Numbered from the stretch's first letter, positions 56,601-57,599 are shown. The stretch is DNA of 64,000 nucleotides from Apodemus sylvaticus (GCF_947179515.1 NC_067477.1:131428465-131492464), one strand, 5' to 3'. Numbers and translations are program-made. Notes: generated by a model not told the origin, from the letters alone.

Positions 56601-57599
56601 CCGATGGAACAGACATCAATGCACTGGTTCGATCCCACAATAGAAGAGTGATCGCCGTAGCCGATGATTTCTGTAAAGTTCATCTGTTTCAGTATCCCTG
56701 CTCCAAAGCAAAGGTCAGCTCAGCTCCGCAAAGTCTGCTGTTGCCATACCTTCTGCTTGGGGTATCTGTGGCTCTCAGGTTTCTTGCTGATGTGCTGCGC
56801 AGTCTTGTCCAGTTTCCCCTTTGTTACACTAGAGAATGGGTGATTCTTAGTGTCTTGTTTTCTTTCTGAGTCAGGGTCTTTGGGCCTTGAATTCACAGCA
56901 TTCCTTCTGCCTTTAACTCACAGGTACTGAGAGCCATTACACTACCACACTCTCATTCCTTTTAAAGGAATAATAAAAGGAAAATCTTCCCTGTTTAATT
57001 CTTCAGCATCGATGTCTTATAGCATTGATGTAATTGAACCTGTTTTCATAATCTGACTTAATCTCCCTGGTCATTTCTATTGCTGTAAACAGGCATGTAA
57101 AAATGAGTTTAATTTTCCCATTTGATTTATTTTATAGGCTCCCAGTCACAAGTACAGTGCCCACAGCAGCCATGTGACCAACGTCAGTTTTACTCATAAT
57201 GACAGTCACCTAATTTCAACTGGCGGGAAGGATATGAGCATCATTCAGTGGAAGCTAGTGGAAAAGTTACCTTTGCCTCAAAATGAGGTCATAACAGACA
57301 CCGGCTTAACCAAAACCTCTGCCTCTTCCACTGAAAATGCCAGGCCGTCTAACCCTCCCCCGCTGCCTCCTTCCCAACCGTTACCTGGGACAGTTGAAGA
57401 AGATAGCAGAATGAGCAGCTCCCCCACGCTTGTGGACAACAGCCTGGAGCAGATGGCAGAGCCCAGCGAGGAGCAGAGTGAGTGGGGCAGCGAAGACCTT
57501 GGTGTGGTGATTGGTGAAGAGCCTGCTAGTGAATTAGGTGAGAAGCAGGGGGCAGCTGAGCTGCCTGAGGAAGAGCAAGGCACGGCACCCCTGTGCTAA
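4653..57599 (+). CDS. Eml4: Eml4, echinoderm microtubule-associated protein-like 4 (exons 2-23, lacking exon 1)
   Basis: EML4 binds and stabilises microtubules in interphase and at the spindle. The call rests on joined exons whose translation follows human EML4 almost residue for residue. Order of parts: coiled coil (about 14-63), basic Ser/Pro linker (about 64-220), HELP motif (about 235-290), tandem WD beta-propellers (about 290-880), acidic tail. Coding segments: 4653-4835, 6790-6919, 10470-10643, 12348-12476, 13130-13155, 13353-13385, 22439-22562, 23834-23983, 26577-26646, 27950-28060, 30373-30468, 31156-31290, 31451-31586, 33670-33821, 35027-35152, 35234-35365, 36190-36257, 40667-40755, 42386-42483, 52845-52932, 53447-53545, 56583-56713, 57138-57599. 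Every junction keeps phase and uses GT-AG. Residue numbers here and below assume eight residues from exon 1 and inclusion of exon 6b. The start codon lies upstream of the window. Confidence 0.97.
4836..6789 (+). other. Eml4: Eml4 intron 2
   Basis: 1,954 nt without recognisable genes or clear SINEs. It is homologous by position to the intron broken in the human EML4-ALK 'E2' variant. The open frames on both strands in it are short and match nothing I know. Confidence 0.85.
6790..6919 (+). CDS. Eml4: Eml4 exon 3: Ser/Thr-rich basic linker
   Basis: 130 nt, acceptor 'caactattttag', donor 'aaaag/gtacct'. It encodes the rest of codon 70 and residues 71-112, including 'MSCITNG' and 'KETLSSAAK', both identical in human EML4. 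The residues around 75 and 85-100 differ from human, as expected for a disordered linker. Confidence 0.96.
7137..7183. repeat. (GA)n microsatellite
   Basis: GA units with one AAAG interruption, followed by 'attgattgatt'. Confidence 0.97.
7902..8090 (-). repeat. B2 SINE
   Basis: Reverse-strand B2 signature: 'tgtgagctgccatgtgggtg', 'ctgggaatggaacccagg', 'gctcttagctgctgagccat', 'cttgccagccc'. Confidence 0.88.
8380..8545. repeat. Degenerate SINE-like sequence
   Basis: 'tatttggaggtcataggttg', 'cttcttattgaaccc' and 'tggatgaccagcacgccacc' resemble the reverse strand of B3/B4-type SINEs but are strongly decayed. The family is uncertain. Confidence 0.4.
8860..8884. repeat. (TG)n microsatellite
   Basis: About twelve TG units after 'ctgtc'. 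Confidence 0.95.
9076..9232 (-). repeat. B1 SINE
   Basis: Reverse B1: T-rich start, 'ggtttttcgaaacatgg', 'gctgtcctggaacttgcttt', 'ccaggttggcctcaaactca'. The head region after 'cccgggtgctaggg' is damaged. Confidence 0.85.
9640..9804 (-). repeat. B2/B3-type SINE
   Basis: 'gaactgaactctggtcctgt', 'gaagaacagcaggcactctt' and 'cagctgagccatctctccag' give the reverse-strand 5' half of a B2/B3. The A-rich tail would be the T-rich stretch to its left. Confidence 0.82.
9990..10060 (+). repeat. ID-like SINE fragment
   Basis: 'ggggactcagggtataactc', 'agagtgcttagctaac' and 'gaggccctgaattgat' follow the tRNA-derived ID/B4 head. Confidence 0.6.
10470..10643 (+). CDS. Eml4: Eml4 exon 4: basic linker with NEK-site serines; probable cassette exon
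   Basis: 174 nt (58 codons). It begins by completing codon 113 and ends two bases into codon 171. It encodes the Lys-rich run 'GTEKKKEKPQGQREKKEE' and then 'RASPSPQPSSQP'. The two serines of SPSP are codons 10561-10563 and 10567-10569, equivalent to human S144 and S146, reported NEK6/NEK7 targets that weaken microtubule binding in mitosis. The donor 'aaaag/gttttaac' is poor. Because both ends share phase, skipping keeps frame and removes exactly 58 residues. Confidence 0.96.
10644..12347 (+). other. Eml4: Eml4 intron 4
   Basis: 1,704 nt. No SINE or tandem repeat stands out. The open frame on the minus strand at 11532-11849 matches nothing known. It ends with 'gtgtttttttctag'. Confidence 0.8.
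12348..12476 (+). CDS. Eml4: Eml4 exon 5: linker
   Basis: 129 nt, acceptor 'tttttttctag', donor 'gacaa/gtaagt' (strong). It completes Ser171 and encodes 172-213 with 'KSHNSWENSDDSRNKL', identical in human, and a diverged 'LKTVSTSKLISKVIKNTDK'. It ends two bases into Lys214. Confidence 0.97.
12477..13129 (+). other. Eml4: Eml4 intron 5
   Basis: 653 nt, about 200 of them a reverse B2 (12575-12764). The remainder is AT-rich without other features. Confidence 0.85.
12575..12764 (-). repeat. B2 SINE with target-site duplication
   Basis: Reverse B2: T-rich head, 'cttcagatacaccagaagag', 'ggttgtgagccaccatgtgg', 'gggaattgaactcatggctt', 'ctgctgagctatctctctag'. The 10-bp duplication 'cctgatttga' flanks it at 12565-12574 and 12765-12774. 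Confidence 0.92.
13130..13155 (+). CDS. Eml4: Eml4 exon 6 (6a): 26-nt microexon
   Basis: Acceptor 'cttttttag', donor 'caag/gtaaat'. It completes Lys214 and encodes 'HKDVIVNQ' (215-222), one residue different from human 'HKDVIINQ'. It leaves one base of codon 223. Its length is not a multiple of three, so it must be included together with a partner of matching phase (exon 7 directly, or 6b then 7). Confidence 0.95.
13156..13352 (+). other. Eml4: Intron between exons 6a and 6b
   Basis: 197 nt, AT-rich. The acceptor 'tgtctcaaccag' has only a modest pyrimidine tract, compatible with regulated use of exon 6b. Confidence 0.85.
13353..13385 (+). CDS. Eml4: Eml4 exon 6b: 33-nt cassette microexon
   Basis: Acceptor 'caaccag', donor 'ccaag/gtaagg' (strong). 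In frame with 6a and 7 it inserts eleven residues, 'AKMSTREKNSQ', between 'VNQ' and 'EGEYIKMF'. It has the length and position of human EML4 exon 6b, whose 33 nt distinguish EML4-ALK variant 3b from 3a. The same 'KMSTREKNSQ' motif occurs before the HELP region of EML1-type paralogues (from memory). Entry and exit phases are equal, so it can be skipped without frameshift. Confidence 0.92.
14770..14915 (+). repeat. B1 SINE
   Basis: 'aggcaggcgtggtggtgtgc', 'ctttaatcccatcatttg', 'tctctgagttcgaggtcagg' and 'caaagaaaccctgtctc' follow B1 from head to tail. Confidence 0.9.
15095..15275 (-). repeat. B2/B3-type SINE
   Basis: 'aagatttatttatgtatgta', 'cacaccagaagatggcatca', 'gttgtgagttgccatgtagg' and a damaged 'gtgctcttaccctttgag'. 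Confidence 0.82.
15616..15641. repeat. (TG)n microsatellite
   Basis: About thirteen TG units. Confidence 0.95.
16285..16380 (-). repeat. ID-like SINE fragment
   Basis: 'ggtactgagaattaaacccg', 'aggcctcgcatgctagacaa' and 'actacagccctgcatg' are a decayed reverse complement of the ID/B4 tRNA-like head. Confidence 0.6.
16866..17208. repeat. Polypyrimidine tract, (CCCT)n then mixed CCT/CTCC/TC
   Basis: About 340 nt of almost pure C/T on the + strand. It starts with some fifteen CCCT units (16872-16930) and then has imperfect CT-rich units. Purines number only a handful. The Pro/Ser-rich open frames across it are a trivial result of this composition. Confidence 0.96.
17408..17540 (-). repeat. B1 SINE
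   Basis: 'ttttcgaggtaaggtctcac', 'gctctgtagaccaggctggt', 'gtgctgagattgaaggtgtg' and 'gccatcatgcctggc' give a full reverse B1, diverged. Confidence 0.87.
18110..18415 (-). repeat. Degenerate B3/B4-type SINE(s)
   Basis: 'tggataccagaagtttgact', 'tggctaacttgctccaggga' and 'gcttgtacaacaaacacctt' followed by 'tatctgctgagccttctc' resemble reverse B3/B4 consensus parts. It may be two fused copies. Confidence 0.5.
19287..19460 (+). repeat. Two tandem B1/B4-like heads with a G-run
   Basis: 'agagccaggttggggggggg' and 'agagccaggtgtgggggctc' each lead into 'cctgtaatcccagcagtg', about 55 bp apart. The second copy continues to 'gttcaagaacagcctt'. The first copy is cut short after 'tgacaaggcc'. Confidence 0.65.
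20058..20088. repeat. (CA)n microsatellite
   Basis: About fifteen CA units inside the second copy of a short dispersed duplication. Confidence 0.95.
20384..20490 (-). repeat. B1 SINE, internally deleted
   Basis: 'aaagacaaggtctaaacc', 'attctctgtagaccaagctg' and 'gttgggattaaaggtatatg' are reverse B1 with the middle shortened. Confidence 0.75.
20531..20572 (+). repeat. B2 SINE, 5' part only
   Basis: 'agagctggagagatggcttg' and 'gtggttaagaacacc' are the B2 head. It stops where a B1 begins. Confidence 0.82.
20573..20697 (+). repeat. B1 SINE
   Basis: 'gcccagcggtggtgtcacac', 'gcctttaatcccagtacttg', 'gaggcagaggtaggcagatt' and 'cagagaaaccctgtctcaaa'. About 20 bp of the central 'gaggccagcctggtctacag' region are missing. 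Confidence 0.93.
21296..21467 (-). repeat. B1 SINE inside L1
   Basis: 'tttcaagacagggtttctct', 'gccctggctgtcctggaact', 'agaccaggctggccttgaac' and 'gtgctgggatcacaggcgtg'. Close to consensus. Confidence 0.95.
21598..21803 (-). repeat. B2 SINE inside L1
   Basis: 'gtagctgtcttctcttcaga', 'agatggttgtgagccgacat' and 'gctgggaattgaactcagta', ending beside a run of about 23 T. Confidence 0.88.
22439..22562 (+). CDS. Eml4: Eml4 exon 7: HELP motif
   Basis: 124 nt, acceptor 'atgtttcaacag', donor 'tgggc/gtatcc'. It completes Glu234, encodes 235-274 and ends two bases into Ala275. It encodes 'GEYIKMFMRGRPITMFIPSD', the hydrophobic EMAP-like protein (HELP) motif, then 'LPPEKLKLEW'. The translation is identical to human as far as I can compare. 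The HELP region packs into the first propeller of the TAPE domain, and intact TAPE folding is needed for tubulin binding. Confidence 0.98.
22563..23833 (+). other. Eml4: Eml4 intron 7
   Basis: 1,271 nt with one decayed reverse B1 (about 23000-23148). Nothing else recognised. Confidence 0.85.
23000..23148 (-). repeat. Diverged B1 SINE
   Basis: 'attgagacatggggtctcgc', 'tatgtagcctagggtggccg' and 'ttcctgccttagcttcccat' suggest an old reverse B1. Confidence 0.65.
23834..23983 (+). CDS. Eml4: Eml4 exon 8: end of HELP region, start of first propeller
   Basis: 150 nt, acceptor 'ttcattcaag', donor 'aagtg/gtgagt'. It completes Ala275 and encodes 276-324: 'YGYRGKDCRANVYLLPTGEI', 'YFIASVVVLFN' and 'RTQRHYLGHTDCVK'. 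'GHTDCV' is the first GH-type WD start. It ends two bases into Cys325. The protein matches human in this segment. Confidence 0.98.
25113..25256 (-). repeat. B3-type SINE
   Basis: 'attttatgtgcattggtgtt', 'gggtgttaaatccctcagaa' and 'agtgctcttaactaccaagc' followed by 'catccctctgaccc'. Confidence 0.78.
25530..25690 (+). repeat. B3-type SINE
   Basis: 'gctgggctcaatccctagaa', 'aaccaactcccacaggttgt' and 'tctgacctccacaggctggc' followed by 'gcacacaaataaataaatg'. The 5' head is partly lost. Confidence 0.78.
25700..25815 (+). repeat. SINE-like fragment
   Basis: 'cctagcctccacgggtagac' and 'gtgcacacctgcacagg' resemble the 3' part of a second B3-like copy. Confidence 0.45.
25867..26150 (+). repeat. 142-bp tandem duplication
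   Basis: Copy 1 begins at 25867 ('agaatttggtgccctgggtt') and copy 2 at 26009 with the same sequence. I can see only one G-to-T difference and one extra T, both in the same T-run. Each copy itself contains a shorter internal repeat starting 'cagtaagatgttt' and ending 'actgctgctttttgt'. Confidence 0.97.
26577..26646 (+). CDS. Eml4: Eml4 exon 9: first propeller
   Basis: 70 nt, acceptor 'actttttag', donor 'gaagg/gtaagc'. It completes Cys325 and encodes 326-348, 'LAIHPDKIRIATGQIAGVDK' then 'DGR'. 'HPDK...IATGQ' is the characteristic EML blade strand. It ends in phase 0. Confidence 0.98.
27077..27195 (+). repeat. Degenerate B1/B4-like SINE
   Basis: 'caggcaggaggactatcaga', 'tcagcctggataaaatt' and 'gatcctgtctcaaaaatagc' recall the middle and end of a B1-like element. 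Confidence 0.45.
27463..27602 (+). repeat. B2 SINE, 5' truncated
   Basis: 'gactgctcttccaggggtcc', 'tgagttcaattcccagcata', 'ataatgggatctgattccct' and 'cttctggtgtgtgcgaagac'. The Pol III head is missing. Confidence 0.9.
27668..27829 (+). repeat. B1 SINE with long A-tail
   Basis: 'tgggcatggtggtgcacact', 'tgaggccagcctggtctaca' and 'gtgagactctgtctcc' followed by about 20 A. Confidence 0.9.
27950..28060 (+). CDS. Eml4: Eml4 exon 10: first propeller
   Basis: 111 nt, 37 codons (349-385), phase 0 at both ends. Acceptor 'gtgttttgcag', donor 'aaagca/gtaagt'. It encodes 'PLQPHVRVWDS', a WD strand, then 'IGLGTFERGVGCLDFSKA'. The segment 'VSLTTLHVIG' differs slightly from human. Confidence 0.98.
28289..28637 (+). 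repeat. Rodent interspersed repeat, 'caccatgaccacaacaactt' family, class uncertain
   Basis: It includes 'gagacaccatgaccacaaca', 'acagtttcagaggtttaatc', 'cattatcatgatgacatgga', 'aaggccacacctcctaatcc' and 'agtgccactccctgataact'. This order recurs in related copies at 49697 (variant) and, reversed, at 53838. I recognise it as a common mouse repeat but cannot assign its class with confidence. Confidence 0.72.
28868..29066 (+). repeat. B3-type SINE
   Basis: 'ggatctgggttcagttccca', 'cacgatggctcacaaccatc', 'taactccagttccagcagat' and 'ctgacgccctcttttggcct', then 'caggcaaaaaacaaaataaa'. The head is damaged. Confidence 0.85.
29146..29331 (-). repeat. B1 SINE
   Basis: 'tttttcaagacagagtttct', 'gctgtcctggaactcactct', 'agaccaggctggcctcaaac' and 'gtgctgggattataggcgtg'. 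It has an extra 'tgcctc' unit in the middle. Confidence 0.95.
30373..30468 (+). CDS. Eml4: Eml4 exon 11: first propeller
   Basis: 96 nt, 32 codons (386-417), phase 0. Acceptor 'acttatttag', donor 'ataaag/gtaaat'. It encodes 'LCVIDDSNEHMLTVWDWQKK', a full WD strand. 'SKVAEIK' replaces human 'AKGAEIK'. Confidence 0.98.
30770..30910 (-). repeat. B1 SINE
   Basis: 'gagacagggtttctctgtat', 'agccctggctgtcctgaact' and 'gtgctgggattacaggcgtg' followed by 'cgccaccacc'. Confidence 0.95.
30959..30995 (+). repeat. B1 SINE head fragment
   Basis: 'aagcctggcatggtggagca' and 'cgcctgtaatctta' only. Confidence 0.65.
31156..31290 (+). CDS. Eml4: Eml4 exon 12: first propeller
   Basis: 135 nt, 45 codons (418-462), phase 0. 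Acceptor 'ccccccatag', donor 'ttggg/gtaagg'. It encodes 'VVLAVEFHPTDANTIITCGK', 'SHIFFWTWSGNSL' and 'RKQGIFG'. Identical to human as far as I can compare. Confidence 0.98.
31291..31450 (+). other. Eml4: Eml4 intron 12 (160 nt, TG-rich)
   Basis: A short intron of which one third is a (TG)n tract (31322-31376). It ends 'cgttttattgtag'. Confidence 0.93.
31322..31376 (+). repeat. (TG)27 microsatellite within intron 12
   Basis: 55 nt of perfect TG repeat, 31 nt downstream of the exon 12 donor and 74 nt upstream of exon 13. Confidence 0.98.
31451..31586 (+). CDS. Eml4: Eml4 exon 13: first propeller
   Basis: 136 nt, acceptor 'ttttattgtag', donor 'ctaaag/gtatcg'. It encodes 463-507 and one base of Gly508: 'KYEKPKFVQCLAFLGNGDVL', 'TGDSGGVMLIWSKTT'. 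'VDPPPGKGPK' replaces human 'VEPTPGKGPK'. Its last codon corresponds to human residue 496, the junction of EML4-ALK variant 1. If 6b is counted as its own exon this is exon 14. Confidence 0.98.
31587..33669 (+). other. Eml4: Eml4 intron 13
   Basis: 2,083 nt, homologous to the intron broken in EML4-ALK variant 1. Only one partial B1 (32688-32776) stands out. It is otherwise free of recognisable repeats, which is unusual in this window. Confidence 0.85.
32688..32776 (-). repeat. Diverged B1 fragment
   Basis: 'cactacatagcccaggctgg', 'tctagaactcactgcacag' and 'gggttataggtgtgctc'. Confidence 0.65.
33670..33821 (+). CDS. Eml4: Eml4 exon 14: first propeller, closing blade
   Basis: 152 nt, acceptor 'taccatattag', donor 'attgag/gtaagg'. 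It completes Gly508 and encodes 509-558: 'VYQINRQIKAHDGSVFTLCQ', 'MRNGMLLTGGGKDRKIILWD', 'HDLNLEREIE'. 'AHDGSV' and 'IILWDHDL' form a canonical GH-WD repeat. Confidence 0.98.
33822..35026 (+). other. Eml4: Eml4 intron 14
   Basis: 1,205 nt without clear SINEs. A weak ID-like scrap near 33985 is not strong enough to call. Confidence 0.8.
35027..35152 (+). CDS. Eml4: Eml4 exon 15: propeller junction
   Basis: 126 nt, 42 codons (559-600), phase 0. Acceptor 'tttgttccag', donor 'gtacag/gtaagc'. It encodes 'VPDQYGTIRAVAEGKAEQFL', 'VGTSRNFILRGTFNDGFQ'. One conservative change (E for human D) in 'GKAEQ'. Confidence 0.98.
35153..35233 (+). other. Eml4: Eml4 intron 15 (81 nt)
   Basis: A very short intron with a strong 'ggttttttgtttccag' 3' end. 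No repeats. Confidence 0.95.
35234..35365 (+). CDS. Eml4: Eml4 exon 16: second propeller
   Basis: 132 nt, 44 codons (601-644), phase 0. Acceptor 'ttgtttccag', donor 'gtggat/gtgagt'. It encodes 'GHTDELWGLATHPFKDLLLT', 'CAQDRQVCMWNSVAHRLEWT', 'RLVD': a complete GH-to-WD-like (WN) repeat. 'SVAH' replaces human 'SMEH'. Confidence 0.98.
35701..35871 (-). repeat. B1 SINE with target-site duplication
   Basis: 'ctttttcgagacagggtttc', 'ctggctgtcctggagctcat', 'agaccaggctggcctcaaac' and 'gtgctgggattataggcgtg'. 'agatactac' is present at 35692-35700 and again at 35872-35880. Confidence 0.95.
36101..36124. repeat. (TTTG)n microsatellite
   Basis: Six TTTG units, 65 nt upstream of the exon 17 acceptor. Confidence 0.92.
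36190..36257 (+). CDS. Eml4: Eml4 exon 17: second propeller
   Basis: 68 nt, acceptor 'tctcttctag', donor 'ggcag/gtaggg'. It encodes 645-666, 'EPGHCADFHPSGTVVAIGTH' then 'SG', plus two bases of Arg667. Identical to human. Confidence 0.98.
36480..36622 (+). repeat. B3/B4-like SINE, 3' part
   Basis: 'gtgaggtgctttccaccaac', 'cctgacagctcagttccaca' and 'cacacattaaataaacgt' followed by an A-run. Confidence 0.6.
37388..37520 (+). repeat. Diverged B1/B4-like SINE
   Basis: 'ataacaggcatgatggtaca', 'gtgatcctagcatttgtggg' and 'catcagccttggctatataa' keep the B1 order with many changes. Confidence 0.6.
37950..38190 (+). repeat. B4-type SINE
   Basis: An ID-like head ('ctggggaaggggctcagaag') is followed by a B1-like body ('taagcccagcactagaagtg', 'agagagatcctgtctcagtg'). 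Confidence 0.6.
39619..39783 (+). repeat. B1 SINE with 18-bp target-site duplication
   Basis: Near-consensus B1 ('gccaggcagtggtggcgcac', 'gcctttaatcccagcacttg', 'gccagggctacacagagaaa') with an A-rich tail. 'tttaagaatataataaag' occurs at 39601-39618 and 39784-39801. Confidence 0.97.
39834..40013 (+). repeat. B2 SINE
   Basis: 'ggagctagataggtggctca', 'gcaaccacatggtggctcac', 'aactgtctgtaatgtgatct' and 'catataca' with an 'ataaaataaataaatctt' end. Confidence 0.93.
40667..40755 (+). CDS. Eml4: Eml4 exon 18: second propeller
   Basis: 89 nt, acceptor 'tttcctgaacag', donor 'cagtag/gtgagc'. It completes Arg667 and encodes 668-696, 'WFVLDAETRDLVSIHTDGNE' then 'QLSVMRYSV', plus one base of Asp697. 'YSV' replaces human 'YSI'. 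Confidence 0.98.
41370..41478 (-). repeat. Old B1-like fragment
   Basis: 'ttttgaggcatagtctttcc', 'cagactggcctgaaatttat' and 'ggaattataggcatgcagga'. Confidence 0.6.
41738..41884 (-). repeat. B3-like fragment
   Basis: 'gtgtgagcacatgtgtcaga' and 'ggttctgtcctcctcccaca' followed by 'tggtccctaggatagag'. Decayed. Confidence 0.5.
42386..42483 (+). CDS. Eml4: Eml4 exon 19: second propeller
   Basis: 98 nt, acceptor 'tttaattctag', donor 'tgcact/gtaagt'. It completes Asp697 and encodes 698-729, 'GTLLAVGSHDNFIYLYAVSE' then 'NGRKYSRYGKCT'. 'LYAV' and 'YGKC' replace human 'LYVV' and 'YGRC'. Confidence 0.98.
42668..42822 (+). repeat. B1/B4-like SINE
   Basis: 'caggtggcatacacctgtga', 'tcaaggtcatccccagctat' and 'cctgagaccctgtctcagtg'. 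Confidence 0.65.
42827..43002 (+). repeat. B3-type SINE
   Basis: 'gacctggagagatagctcag', 'cggtaacgagtgctgctcct', 'cttgtaactccaggtccagg' and 'ttctgacctctctgggcaca', then 'cataagtaaatcaatctttt'. Confidence 0.8.
43100..43165 (-). repeat. B1 fragment
   Basis: 'acataggtttctctgtgtag', 'cccttggctgtccttgagct' and 'tactatgtagaccagtctgc'. Confidence 0.75.
43337..43480 (+). repeat. Diverged B1 SINE
   Basis: 'tgccagacatggtagcacag', 'atctgtaatcctagcactca' and 'agttccaggccagctggggc'. The tail is A-rich. Confidence 0.7.
43761..44060 (+). repeat. B4-type SINE
   Basis: Head 'gggctgaggacatggctcag' then 'gagtttgaattaccagcatc', 'catgcctgtaacccagcgct' and 'cacacctgagaggaagg'. tRNA-like and B1-like halves are joined. 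Confidence 0.6.
44548..44660 (+). repeat. B1-like SINE
   Basis: 'taagcctggcagcacagacc', 'attctgggggcagaggcaag' and 'gtttgagaccaggcaggtct'. Confidence 0.65.
44915..45170 (+). repeat. B4-type SINE
   Basis: 'aaaaatgcttgccttgccag', 'gaagctgggcttggtggggt', 'gtaatgcctgcactggggat' and 'cacacatacaaataaa'. Confidence 0.55.
45238..45365 (-). repeat. B3-type SINE
   Basis: 'gcacattggaggtgagagga', 'cagctgctggcctccagtgc' and 'acaaccactgagcatcctcg'. Confidence 0.65.
45425..45547 (-). repeat. Diverged B1 with (TTTTG)n
   Basis: A (TTTTG)n run leads into 'gagacaggatcttattatgt', 'gcccaggctggcctcagcct' and 'ggattgtggatgtgcatcac'. Confidence 0.72.
47071..47207 (+). repeat. B1 SINE
   Basis: 'tgccagacgtggtggtacat', 'caagcacttggaaggcaggg' and 'acacagagaaaccctatctt'. 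Confidence 0.9.
47215..47800. mobile_element. LTR-like repeat, copy 1
   Basis: It shares ordered blocks with 48268-49055: 'cctgctcaaat', 'ctcaatgg' plus 'ccactcccaaac', 'tattccatctt'-like, 'ttggctgctggcgattttat'-like, 'tttaccaatt', 'tttgggaacccagttaacat'-like, 'attagaccaaa'. I read the pair as two copies of one retroelement-derived sequence, orientation and class unassigned. Confidence 0.55.
48398..48462 (+). repeat. B1 SINE, 5' truncated, nested
   Basis: Only 'gttcgaggatagccagggct' to 'agagaaaccctgtctcaag' plus an A-tail. 'ctcagtggctg' before and 'ctcaatggctg' after look like an imperfect target-site duplication. Confidence 0.85.
48775..48952 (+). repeat. B1 SINE with target-site duplication, nested
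   Basis: 'gccaggcagtggtggttcac', 'ggaggcagaggcaggatttc' and 'gctacacagagaaactctgt'. 'cacctgggg' flanks it at 48766-48774 and 48953-48961. Confidence 0.93.
49467..49622 (-). repeat. B1 SINE
   Basis: 'tttttcaagatggggttttt', 'ctcagatctgcctgcctctg' and 'gtgctgaaattaaaggtgtg' with a (CCA)n end. Confidence 0.9.
49697..50095 (+). repeat. Rodent interspersed repeat, 'gtcagggtttctattcctgc' family
   Basis: 'cttagtcagggtttctattc', 'catcatgaccaagaagcaag', 'gaaagggtttattgagctta' and 'tgtgtcaagttgacacacaa' followed by 'aactagccagtac'. A common mouse repeat related in its first part to the 28289 copy. Class not assigned. Confidence 0.72.
50093..50210 (+). repeat. Old B1-like SINE
   Basis: 'gcatggtggcacatgcctgt', 'catcccagctactttagagg' and 'ctgatgcaggaggatgc'. 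Confidence 0.6.
52845..52932 (+). CDS. Eml4: Eml4 exon 20: second propeller
   Basis: 88 nt, acceptor 'atctttttttag', donor 'tgtact/gtaagt'. It encodes 730-758, 'GHSSYITHLDWSPDNKHIMS' then 'NSGDYEILY', plus one base of Trp759. The junction after this exon corresponds to EML4-ALK variant 2 in human. 'KHIM' replaces human 'KYIM'. Confidence 0.98.
52933..53446 (+). other. Eml4: Eml4 intron 20
   Basis: 514 nt, no recognisable repeats. Homologous to the intron broken in EML4-ALK variant 2. Confidence 0.9.
53447..53545 (+). CDS. Eml4: Eml4 exon 21: second propeller
   Basis: 99 nt, acceptor 'atttctaaag', donor 'tctttg/gtaaga'. It completes Trp759 and encodes 760-791, 'DIENGCKLIRNRSDCKDIDW' then 'TTYTCVLGFQVF', plus one base of Gly792. 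'DIEN' replaces human 'DIPN'. The acceptor lacks a strong pyrimidine tract. Confidence 0.97.
53562..53642 (+). repeat. (TG)29 followed by (GA)n, 16 nt from the exon 21 donor
   Basis: Perfect TG units to 53619, 'atat', then about nine GA units to 53642. Confidence 0.98.
53690..53800 (+). repeat. Diverged B1 SINE
   Basis: 'ttaagccaagcatgatggca', 'aacctcagcatttagaaggc' and 'gagagtttgaggccaggcaa'. Confidence 0.7.
53838..54143 (-). repeat. Rodent interspersed repeat, same family as 28289-28637, reversed
   Basis: 'agtagcactattaggaggtg', 'tggccttattggaggaagtg' and 'gtcttggtcatggtgtcagt'. Its reverse complement contains 'gacaccatgaccaagacaac' and 'aaggccacacctcctaatag', as in the other copy. Confidence 0.78.
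54443..54634. mobile_element. hAT-Charlie-type non-autonomous DNA transposon
   Basis: Imperfect terminal inverted repeats 'cagtgttctcaacct' and 'aggttgagacccactg' enclose 'atgtttacattacgattcat', 'aacagtagcaaaatta' and 'cggttggcggtcacc'. Flanks 'ctctattc' and 'ctctaccc' resemble the 8-bp nTCTAnnn target duplications typical of the hAT superfamily. Confidence 0.82.
54776..54968 (+). repeat. B2/B3-type SINE
   Basis: 'gcagctggagagatggctca', 'gtggttaagagctctggctg', 'tgattcccagtacccacacg' and 'cacataaataaataaaatta'. It has a small 'ctggctg' repeat in the head. Confidence 0.92.
54969..55085 (+). repeat. B2 SINE, 3' truncated
   Basis: 'ggagagctggagagatagct', 'cagcggttagagcactggct' and 'caaccacatggtggctcaca'. 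It directly follows the previous copy and stops before the usual tail. Confidence 0.92.
55219..55375 (+). repeat. B4-type SINE
   Basis: 'tagggctgaggagatggctt', 'aagtacttgcaatgtaagta' and 'gaactgtaatcccatcactg'. Confidence 0.65.
55388..55612 (+). repeat. B4-type SINE, second copy
   Basis: 'gaagctgagcagatgctttg', 'tgcaagcgtgaagacctgag' and 'catgcctataaccccagcct'. The same orientation as the copy before it. Confidence 0.65.
55628..55820 (-). repeat. B3-type SINE
   Basis: 'ttaagatttattttttgtat', 'gtctgaggggaccagaagat' and 'cagtcagtgcttagcaaccc'. Confidence 0.65.
55943..56098 (+). repeat. Degenerate B3-like SINE
   Basis: 'cagggctagaaaggtagact', 'gatcagataccctcttgtgt' and 'gatctccaggcacacatg'. 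Confidence 0.55.
56583..56713 (+). CDS. Eml4: Eml4 exon 22: second propeller
   Basis: 131 nt, acceptor 'catgtttctccag', donor 'gcaaag/gtcagc'. It completes Gly792 and encodes 793-835: 'VWPEGSDGTDINALVRSHNR', 'RVIAVADDFCKVHLFQYPCS', 'KAK'. 'NRRVIAV' replaces human 'NRKVIAV'. Confidence 0.98.
56714..57137 (+). other. Eml4: Eml4 intron 22
   Basis: 424 nt without clear repeats. A weak B1-like scrap near 56870-56945 is too decayed to call. It ends 'gatttattttatag'. Confidence 0.88.
57138..57599 (+). CDS. Eml4: Eml4 exon 23 (coding part): last WD repeat, acidic tail, stop
   Basis: 462 nt, 153 codons plus TAA (57597-57599). It first encodes the last WD repeat: 'APSHKYSAHSSHVTNVSFTH' and 'LISTGGKDMSIIQWKLVEKL'. 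A tail of about 100 residues follows, with a Pro-run ('NPPPLPPSQPLPG') and many Glu/Ser, rich in potential phosphorylation sites such as 'SSSPTLVDNSLEQ'. This tail aligns with human EML4 only in patches and ends 'EEEQGTAPLC', unlike the human end. It is the fastest-changing part of the protein. Confidence 0.97.
   Translation, partial: APSHKYSAHSSHVTNVSFTHNDSHLISTGGKDMSIIQWKLVEKLPLPQNEVITDTGLTKTSASSTENARPSNPPPLPPSQPLPGTVEEDSRMSSSPTLVDNSLEQMAEPSEEQSEWGSEDLGVVIGEEPASELGEKQGAAELPEEEQGTAPLC

Noticed and set aside
57278..57583. Minus-strand open frame of 101 codons opposite the last exon
   Set aside because: A mirror of the GC-rich acidic tail coding sequence; no independent evidence.
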